In this document: positions 1 to 6,019 of the stretch, one piece after another
Layout: every line of letters starts with the position of its first letter
How positions within the stretch are numbered: the first letter of the stretch is position 1
Made by a program: the position numbers and the translations under genes
Source: Rhodobacter sp.
GTDB taxonomy: Bacteria; Pseudomonadota; Alphaproteobacteria; Rhodobacterales; Rhodobacteraceae
Length of the DNA stretch: 7,261 nt
Assembly (NCBI GenBank): GCA_016704435.1
Contig: JADJAB010000034.1
Coordinates: 1-7,261 of the forward strand
Reading direction: 5' to 3'
The notes under the pieces: model-generated
Database searches by the model: none
The model's input: the letters and a program-made list of their open reading frames with translations, nothing else
What the model was told of the DNA's origin: nothing

Positions 1-1863
1 CGCGCATGCCGGCGGATGCTGTCGCTGGAAAACGCTTTCGAAGCAGCGAGCGTGACCGATTTCGAAGACCGCGTCCGCAAGTATCTGGGCCATTCCGGCC
101 GCTGCTGTTCACCGCCTAGGCCGAAGATCGACGGGCTTTCGCTGTCGTTGCGCGCTGAGGACGGTGCCTTGGTGCAGGCCGCCACCCGCGGCGATGGCGA
201 AGTGGGAGAGGACGTTACCGCCAACGCCCGCACCATCGCCGACATCCCCGCGCGGGTCTCCGGCGCGCCGTCCGTGCTGGAGGTGCGGGGCGAGGTCTGC
301 CTTGAGCCACGCCGATTTTGCGTCTACTTGAACGAACGCCAGGCCGCAAAACGCGAAAAAGACCTTCGCCAACCCGCGCAATGCCGCCGCCGGATCCTGC
401 GCCAACTGGATGCGAGTATCACCGCCGCCCGCCCTTGCGGTTTTTCGCCTATTCCTGGGGGCAGCTCTCCGCCCCGCTGGCCACCACCCAGTTTGCTGCA
501 ATATCGCACCTGAACGCCTTGGGTTTTCAGACAAATCCCCTGACCGTCCGGTGCGACGGGCCGCAGGAAATGCTCGCTCACTACCGCGCCATCGAGGCAC
601 AGCGCGCGACCTTGGGCTATGACATCGACGGCGTCGTCTACAAGGTCGATGATCTGGCGCTGCAAGCGCGGCTCGGCTTTCGCTCGTCCACCCCGCGCTG
701 GGCCATTGCGCATAAATTCCCCGCCCAACTGGCCTGGACGCGGCTTGAGGCGATCGACATCCAGGTCGGCCGCACCGGCGCTCTGTCGCCCGTGGCGCGG
801 CTGTCGCCAGTGACGGTCGGTGGCGTGGTGGTCTCGAACGCCACCCTGCACAACGAAGACTACATCGCCGGCCGCGGCGCCAAGGGCAACCCGATCCGAG
901 GCGGCAAGGACATCCGCATCGGCGACTGGGTGCAGGTCTACCGCGCCGGCGACGTCATCCCCAAGGTCGCCGACGTCGACCTGAGCAAACGCCCCGCCAG
1001 CGCCGAACCCTACCGCTTCCCCAGACCTGCCCCGGAATGCGCCAGCCCCGCCCACCGCGAAGAAGGCGACGCCATCCGCCGTTGCACTGGCGGCCTGATC
1101 TGCCCCGCGCAAGCGGTAGAGCGGCTGAAACACTTCGTCTCAGCGCAACGCCTTCGACATCGAAGGCCTGGGTGCAAGCAGATAGAATTGTTCTTCCACG
1201 ACTCGGACCTGCCGGTGAAAACCCCCGCCGACATCTTCACCCTTGCCGCAAGGGACGCTGCCAACCCTCTGAGGCAGCTGAAGAACCGCGACGGCTTCGG
1301 CGACACATCGGTGACCAAACTGTTCGCCGCGATCGAGGCAAAGCGCCAGATCCCGCTCGACCGCCTCATCTTCGCCTTGGGCATCCGCCACGCGGGCGAG
1401 GCCGCCGCGGGCCTTCTCGCCCGCCACTACGGCACCTGGACCGCCTTCGAATCTGCCATGACCAACGCCGAACCCGGCACCCCCGAGTGGCAGGAACTGA
1501 CCGCCATCGACGGCGTCGGCGACATCCTTGCCACCAGCCTGGCACAGGCCTTCGCCAACCCCGCCGAACGCGCCGCCATCGACGCGCTCATAACCCACCT
1601 GACCGTCGAACCCGTCGCCGCCGCCACCTTGACAGCCCCGTCGCGGGCAAGACGATCGTCTTCACCGGCACCCGAAAAGATGACCCGCGCCGGCCAAGGC
1701 CCGCGCCGAGGCCATGGGCGCCAAGGTCGCCGGCAGCGTCAGCGCGAAAACCGATCTTCTGATCGCCGGTCCCGGTGCGGGTTCCAAGGCGAAAGAGGCC
1801 GCAAAACTGGGCATCCGCACCATTGACGAGGACGAATGGCTCGCCCTCATCGGCGCGACATGA
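1..1863 (+). pseudogene. ligA: NAD-dependent DNA ligase LigA, 5' partial, many frameshifts as read
   Basis: LigA seals nicks in duplex DNA using NAD+, during replication and repair. Pieces of one ligase follow in order across three frames. They are the MLSLENAF segment (16 on), the adenylation motif PKIDG with nucleophile Lys at 124-126, and TRGDGEVGEDVT. Then come ANPRNAAAG (371-394), GYDIDGVVYKVDD, the OB-fold (IRIGDWVQVYRAGDVIPK), a Cys zinc finger (1028-1100), the HhH region (IDGVGDI) and a BRCT domain (1632-1850). The gene ends at TGA 1861-1863. About 75-80 N-terminal residues lie left of the window. Reading the protein requires frame changes near 97, 118, 301, 325, 360, 396, 434, 1023, 1031, 1142, 1177, 1631, 1673 and 1692, and possibly 11. 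Single open frames (16-513, 318-1826) are therefore chimeras of real and garbled segments. Identity is certain; whether the lesions are biological is doubtful. Confidence 0.95.
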
Positions 1864-3851
1864 GCCGCCCGGAACTGCTTTTTCCGCTGTTCGCGGGGTT
1901 GGAGACGCTGGAAGGCGTCGGCCCCAAGACCGCACAGGCGTTCGAGGCGCTGGCCGTCGCGCGGCCCAAAGACCTGCTTTACCTGCTGCCCTATGCCGGC
2001 ACCGACCGCCGCCGCCGCGACACCGTGCAGGGTGCGGCCTTCCCCACCACGGTCACGGTCGAGGTCACCATCGGCGCGCATTTTCCCGCCCGCCGCAAGG
2101 GCGGCCCCACCCGGATCATGGTGCGCGACGCGATGCTGGAATGGACGGTGGTCTATTTCCACGCCAAGGGCGATTACCTGCAAAAACTGCTGCCGACCGG
2201 GCAAAGACGCCTGCTCTCCGGCAAGGTCGAAACCTTCGACGGCGTGGCGCAGATGGTCCACCCCGACCACGTGCTGCGCCCCGAAGAAGCCGCCGAACTG
2301 CCGCCCTACGAGCCGGTCTATCCGCTGACGTCCGGCATCACGCAAAAGCAGATCCAGAAGGCGGCGCAATCCGCATTGGCCCGGGCGCCCGTTCTGCCGG
2401 AATGGATCGACCCGGCCCTGAAAGCCCGCGAAGCCTGGCCCGACTGGCACGCCGCCGTCACCTCCGCCCATGCGCCGGATGATGCCGCGGCGCTGGCTGC
2501 CACCCATCCGGCGCGGGCGCGGCTGGCCTATGATGAGTTTTTCGCCCATCAGCTGACCCTGTCGCTGGCCCGCCAGTCGATGCGCCGCGGCAAGGGAATT
2601 GCAAGCCACGCCACCGGCGCGCTGCAAGACAAGGTGTTGAAAAGCCTGCCCTATGCGCCAACCGCCGCGCAATCCCGTGCCATCCGCGACATCGCCGCCG
2701 ACATGGCCACGCCGTTGCGGATGAACCGCTTGCTGCAAGGCGACGTCGGCGCGGGCAAGACGCTGGTCGCCTTTCTGGCACTTCTGGTCGCGGTCGAGGC
2801 CAGGGGTCAGGGCGTGATGATGGCGCCGACCGAAATCCTCGCCCGTCAGCACTTTGAGGGGCTGGAACGCTTGGCCGCTGCGGCCGGGGTGCGGCTGGGC
2901 ATCCTTACCGGCCGCGACAAGGGGGCTGACCGCGCTGCCAAGCTGGCCGATCTGGTCGCCGGGCGCATCCAGATCCTGGTCGGCACCCATGCGGTCTTTC
3001 AAAAAGACGTGGAATTTGCCGATCTGCGGCTGGCGGTGGTCGATGAACAGCACCGTTTCGGCGTCGCACAGCGGATGGAACTGGGGGCCAAGGGGCAGGC
3101 GGCGGATGTGCTGGTGATGACCGCCACCCCCATCCCGCGCAGTCTGGCGCTGGCCAGCTATGGCGACATGGATGTCTCGGTGCTGGATGAAAAGCCTGCG
3201 GGCAGAAAGCCGATCAAGACCGCGCTGGTCGCGGTGGAGCGGATGGACGAGGTGGTGGGCCATCTGCCCGCGCGGTGGCCGAGGGCAAGCAGGCCTATTG
3301 GGTCTGCCCCCTGGTCGAGGAGTCCGAGGTGGTCGACCTGGCCTCGGCGGTCGAGCGTTTCCAGTCGCTGCGCGCGGCCTTGGGCGATGGGAAGGTGGGG
3401 CTGGTGCATGGCCAGATGCCGCCCGCCGAGAAGGACGCCGCGATGGCGCGTTTCATCTCGGGGGAAACCTCGGTGCTGGTGGCAACAACGGTGATCGAGG
3501 TGGGGAGAGGCGGAATCGACCTGCCTCTTGCTGTATCAAGCGCCATTGACCGACAGCGGCGAGCGGCGGCTGAAGACCATCCGCGACACCGAAGACGGCT
3601 TTCGCATCGCCGAGGAAGACCTGACGATGCGGGGGGCCGGCGATCTGATCGGCACCGCGCAATCCGGCCTGCCGAAGTTCCGGGTGGCGGATATGGAGCG
3701 GCAATCGGCGCTGATGGCGGTGGCGCAAACCGACGCCCGGGCGCTGCTGACCTCCGATCCGGGCTTGGACGGCCCGCGCGGGCGGGCGGCACGGTTGCTG
3801 TTGTGGCTGCTGGATCAGGACCGGGCAATCCGCCTGATCTCAGTCGGCTGA
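1860..3851 (+). pseudogene. recG: ATP-dependent DNA helicase RecG, frameshifted with internal deletion
   Basis: RecG remodels stalled forks and branch-migrates Holliday junctions. The start ATG at 1860 overlaps the ligA stop (ATGA), giving MSRPELLFPLF; this fits the family better than the in-frame ATG at 1836. The N-terminal wedge/OB region covers roughly residues 1-230. Helicase motifs follow: Walker A GDVGAGKT (294-301), Ia APTEILARQH, II DEQH (395-398) and III TATPIPR (421-427). A base is missing near 3266-3267 (HL|ARAVAEGKQAYW), moving the reading frame. After VATTVIEVG (ending 3505) the expected VDVPNA segment and the QLRGR part of motif VI are absent. The text resumes at about 3507-3513 with ESTCLLLYQAPL in another frame and runs to TGA 3849-3851 (AIRLISVG). 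Restoring about 90 nt would give about 695 residues, near the family length. As read it would not be a working helicase. Confidence 0.95.
3499..3513 (+). other. Junction of a ~90-nt deletion inside recG
   Basis: The end of motif V (VIEVG, 3494-3505) is joined directly to the residue stretch that normally follows motif VI (RG..ESTCLLLYQ). In intact RecG, VIEVG and GRVGRG both contain Val-Gly, usually coded GTGGG. Here only one GTGGGG (3500-3505) is present, as expected if the two copies were collapsed. A further +1 or -2 slip at about 3512 moves the reading to the third frame. The deleted length is inferred from RecG family alignment from memory, not measured. Confidence 0.7.
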
Positions 3852-3892
3852 AAGCGCCAAGCGACTCGGGTGTTTCACGCCTGTTCTCAGAT

Positions 3893-3907
3893 GTTCTTAA
3901 AAAGTTC
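3893..3907 (+). promoter_or_regulatory. Candidate LexA (SOS) operator, GTTC-N7-GTTC
   Basis: The sequence shows GTTC (3893-3896), seven bases (TTAAAAA), then GTTC (3904-3907). GTTC-N7-GTTC is the known LexA recognition pattern of alphaproteobacteria such as Rhodobacter and Caulobacter. It lies directly against a TTTACA -35 element (3908-3913), an ideal place for repression. A third GTTC (3883-3886) precedes it, six bases upstream. The site lies between recG and a tiny membrane-protein gene and would control the latter. No binding data are available; the call rests on the motif match and its position. Confidence 0.6.
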
Positions 3908-3937
3908 TTTACAGAGCGGTGTGGATATGAGAACAAT
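3908..3937 (+). promoter_or_regulatory. Candidate sigma-70 promoter for the 40-aa membrane protein
   Basis: TTTACA (3908-3913) matches the -35 consensus at five of six bases. AACAAT (3932-3937) matches the -10 at four of six, with an 18-nt spacer. This sits in a locally AT-rich stretch within otherwise GC-rich DNA. A start near 3944 would leave a leader of about 20 nt before the ATG at 3965. The LexA-type box abuts the -35. Confidence 0.45.
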
Positions 3938-3964
3938 ATAGCAACAAAGCATCGGAGACACGCC

Positions 3965-4087
3965 ATGATCGCCCGTATCAAGACCATGACCACCCGGCAT
4001 CAGCCGTCGCTGGCCGAAGATGTGGTCGGCATCGCCGCGCTGTTTCTGATGCTCTTTGCGGCCCTTGCCCTTCCAGGCGCCGCCTGA
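3965..4087 (+). CDS. Small single-pass membrane protein, unrecognised (40 aa)
   Basis: ATG at 3965 is preceded by GGAG (3954-3957) with a 7-nt gap, a good ribosome site; the frame closes at TGA 4085-4087. The product is 40 residues. It has a basic N-terminus (Arg4, Lys6, Arg11, His12), an acidic pair (Glu18, Asp19) and one hydrophobic helix at about 21-38 (core AALFLMLFAALALPG) reaching nearly to the C-terminus. The positive-inside rule suggests a cytoplasmic N-terminus. A later Met8 could also start translation but has a poorer ribosome site. I do not recognise a named family. The gene has its own promoter region with a GTTC-N7-GTTC box and a hairpin downstream at 4210, so it looks like an independent unit. 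An SOS-induced membrane effector is a hypothesis drawn from context only. Confidence 0.65.
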   Translation: MIARIKTMTTRHQPSLAEDVVGIAALFLMLFAALALPGAA

Positions 4088-4209
4088 CCCTTTCTGCCTG
4101 CGGTCTGTTCCCACAGCGCGCCCGCGTCCCCCCTCTGTCCCGAGACGACGCCTGTCCTTCGCGCGCCCAGACACGCCACTGCCGCCGCCACCTGGGGCGC
4201 CTTGGAACC

Positions 4210-4231
4210 AAAGGCTGCGGCCGAAGCCTTT
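4210..4231. terminator. Hairpin terminator, probably bidirectional
   Basis: A perfect 7-bp stem, AAAGGCT (4210-4216) with AGCCTTT (4225-4231), encloses an 8-nt loop containing CGGCCG. The A and T ends of the stem supply a short U run for either strand. It lies between convergent genes: the small membrane protein (+, ends 4087) and the Fe-S scaffold (-, stop 4230-4232). The stem overlaps the scaffold's TAA stop. The 122 bases between 4088 and 4209 show no convincing gene. Confidence 0.6.
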
Positions 4232-4698
4232 AATTCAGTTCAGCCGCGGCCAGGCAGCACCGGCCTTCGCCGCCCTCAAACGCCTCGCAGACCGCGTCCA
4301 GCGCCAGCAGAATCGAGGCATGGCGATTGCGGTACTCTCGCGCCGGCAGCAGCACCCTCATAGCCCCCGAAAGGCGCCGCAGGCACCGGCCCGCCGTCCT
4401 TCAGCATTGCCCGCAGCGAATCCCTCGCGGCCTCCAGCTCAACCCGGCTGCGCCCGATCGCCGCCGCCCCCAGCACCGAAGCCGAGGCCTGCCCCAAGGC
4501 GCAAGCCTTCACGTCCTGCGCAAACTCCGCCACCCGGCCCCCCCGCAACACCACGTCCGCCGTGACCGTCGACCCGCACAAGGGCGACCGCCGCCGCGCC
4601 GAGCCTTGCGCCCCGGGCAGCCGGCCCAGATGCGGAATATCTGCGGCCAGCGCCAGAATGCGCCCGGAATACAGCTTCACCAGATCCGCATCGCTCAT
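4230..4698 (-). CDS. Fe-S cluster assembly scaffold, IscU/NifU-N-like, one frameshift
   Basis: The protein starts MSDADLVKLYSGRILALA and contains SPLCGSTVTADVVL (Cys41) and DVKACALGQASASVLGAA (Cys66). This is the pattern of the short IscU/NifU N-terminal relatives found in alphaproteobacteria. The start at 4698 has GGAGG (minus strand of 4706-4710) 7 nt upstream. As read, the frame breaks after APFGGYE. Dropping one base from the C run at 4355-4357 restores VLLPAREYRNRHASILLALDA and a TAA at 4230-4232, giving 155 residues. The third IscU cysteine position appears as Ala127 in RHASILL, although Cys residues occur nearer the C-terminus. It is therefore a divergent scaffold or carrier rather than a classical IscU. 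It is divergent from hisI and ends at the shared hairpin. Confidence 0.85.
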
Positions 4699-4700
4699 AC

Positions 4701-4728
4701 CTTGCCCTCCGCGCCCCCCTTATGTAAT
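4701..4728 (+). promoter_or_regulatory. Weak candidate promoter for hisI in the divergent gap
   Basis: The 62-bp gap between the scaffold gene (-) and hisI (+) must hold both starts. TGTAAT (4723-4728) resembles a -10 element for hisI, with CTTGCC (4701-4706) as a poor -35 at 16 nt. The same ATTACATA core read on the other strand could serve the scaffold gene. The match is weak. Confidence 0.25.
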
Positions 4729-4760
4729 CCCGCGCAAGCGCCCCGCCAAGGAGAACCGCG

Positions 4761-5122
4761 ATGCCCTTTGACCCGGCCAGCCTGAAATTCGACGCCGCCG
4801 GCCTGATTCCCTGCATCGCGCAGGACCATGCCACGGGCGAGGTGCTGATGCTGGCCTGGATGAACGCCGCCGCGGTGGCACAGACGATTGCGACCGGCGC
4901 GGTGACTTATTGGAGCCGCTCGCGCGCAGCTTTCTGGGTCAAGGGCGAAACCTCGGGGCATGTGCAAAAGCTGGTCGAACTGCGGTTGGACTGCGACCGC
5001 GATTGCCTCTTGGCGCTGGTGGATCAGACCGGCCCGGCCTGCCATACCAACCGGCGGTCGTGTTTTTTCACGGCGCTGCGGCAGGGCGACGAAGGTGCTC
5101 TTGACCCAGCCGATGGATTTAG
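4761..5122 (+). CDS. hisI: Phosphoribosyl-AMP cyclohydrolase HisI, 3' frameshifts
   Basis: HisI hydrolyses the purine ring of phosphoribosyl-AMP, the third step of histidine biosynthesis, in the cytoplasm. AAGGAGA (4748-4754) precedes the ATG at 4761. The protein reads MPFDPASLKF, then LAWMN, TYWSRSR and FWVKGETSGHVQ. The Mg-binding DCDRD (Asp77, 79, 81) and the zinc cysteines (Cys78, Cys94 and Cys101 in CHTNRRSC) follow. After QGDE (to 5093) the family-like tail VLLTQPM continues only if one G of 5094-5095 is dropped. Dropping one G at 5115-5116 then gives Ile and TAG (5120-5122), for 119 residues, the usual size of the single-domain enzyme. As read, the frame runs on without meaning to 5240. 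The extreme 3' end is therefore an inference. Confidence 0.92.
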
Positions 5123-6019
5123 CCCGACCATCGCGCGAATATCCTGCGCGGTCGCCCCTTCGGCGCGGAATTTCGCCAAAGCGCGCGCATCGTCGCGTTT
5201 GGCCAACCGCTTGCCGGTGTCGTCGCGGATCAAGGCGTGATGGTGATAGATCGGTGTCGGCAGGCCCAGCAGGCGCTGCAACAGGATGTGAATTCGGGTG
5301 GCCTCGAACAAGTCTTCGCCGCGGATCACATGGGTAATGCCTTGAGCGGCGTCATCCACGACCACCGACAGGTGATAAGAGGTGCCAAAATCCTTGCGAG
5401 CCAGGACAATATCGCCGATTCGGGCGGTGTAGTCTTCCCGCCTGGTGAACACGGACCCTGCATGGCCGGGGCCGGTTTCCGCGAACCAAAGCCCCCAATC
5501 CCCCCTGCCAGGCTGCAAGATATTGTGGTCGCAGTTCATCGCGGCAGTCCCGATATCCAGGCGCAGGTGGCGGTCCTTTGGCCGTGGCAACATCGAGCAG
5601 GGCAGCCCGCCGCAATGCCTGCCAGCGCAGGTTCCTGGGTAAATCGGGCCGTCTGGCCCCTCGGCCTGCGTCACGCCTTCCTGAGGCGCCGCGAGTGCCT
5701 GATCGATGTCGCGTCGGCTGCAGGTGCAGGGGTAAAGCAGGTCACGCTGCCACAGATCATCAAGCGCCAGTTGATAGGCGGCAAGGCGCCCTGATTGCCG
5801 TATCGGGGTGGCGTCCCATTGGATCCCCAGCCAGTGCAGATCGTCGATCAGTTGCGCCTCCCATTCGGGACGGCTGCGCGAGGAATCGATATCCTCGATC
5901 CGCAGCAGAAAACTGCCACCTTCGGCGCGTGCCATGTCATGCGCCAGAAGCGCGGAATAGGCATGGCCCAGGTGCAAGGGGCCAGTGGGCGAGGGCGCAA
6001 AGCGGGTTACGAAAGCCAT
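5119..6019 (-). CDS. gluQ: Glutamyl-Q tRNA(Asp) synthetase GluQ-RS
   Basis: This truncated paralogue of glutamyl-tRNA synthetase attaches glutamate to queuosine at position 34 of tRNA-Asp. It starts at 6019 with MAFVTRFAPSPTGPLHLGHA; the HIGH box is HLGH (16-19). LLRIEDID and DDLHWLGI follow. The zinc ligands are Cys98 and Cys100 (YPCTCSRRD) with Tyr127 and Cys131 (IYPGTC). The KMSKS-like loop is KRLAKR (270-275), and there is no anticodon-binding domain. The family-like sequence ends at DIRAMVGL (residue 300, codon 5120-5122). The open frame continues to 5024 only because it reads antisense to hisI; a TAA one base out of frame at 5119-5121 suggests the true end. There is no Shine-Dalgarno sequence: the start lies inside the trmFO tail (13-nt overlap), so translation is probably coupled. 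Confidence 0.92.

Noticed and set aside
318..1826. A 502-residue frame taken as an intact LigA
   Set aside because: Its first ~40 and last ~70 residues, plus short internal stretches, are out-of-frame translations; the true ligase sequence there lies in other frames and ends at 1863.
1662..3263. A 533-residue open frame on the minus strand opposite ligA/recG
   Set aside because: It is a GC-rich antisense shadow of recG with low-complexity Gly/Arg/His-rich sequence; the plus strand has clear helicase motifs throughout.
3266..3513. Programmed ribosomal frameshifting in recG
   Set aside because: There is no slippery heptamer or stimulatory structure, and slips of the same kind occur in many unrelated genes here.
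3865..3885. A recG terminator hairpin around GTGTTTCAC
   Set aside because: The stem is only three to four base pairs and no U run follows.
4056..4565. A proline/arginine-rich 169-residue plus-strand frame
   Set aside because: It overlaps the small gene's end and lies antisense to the conserved Fe-S scaffold; its composition is typical of a complementary-strand shadow in GC-rich DNA.
5024..5119. A genuine C-terminal extension of GluQ-RS
   Set aside because: The 31 extra residues are antisense to the conserved hisI zinc motif region and follow a natural family end at MVGL.
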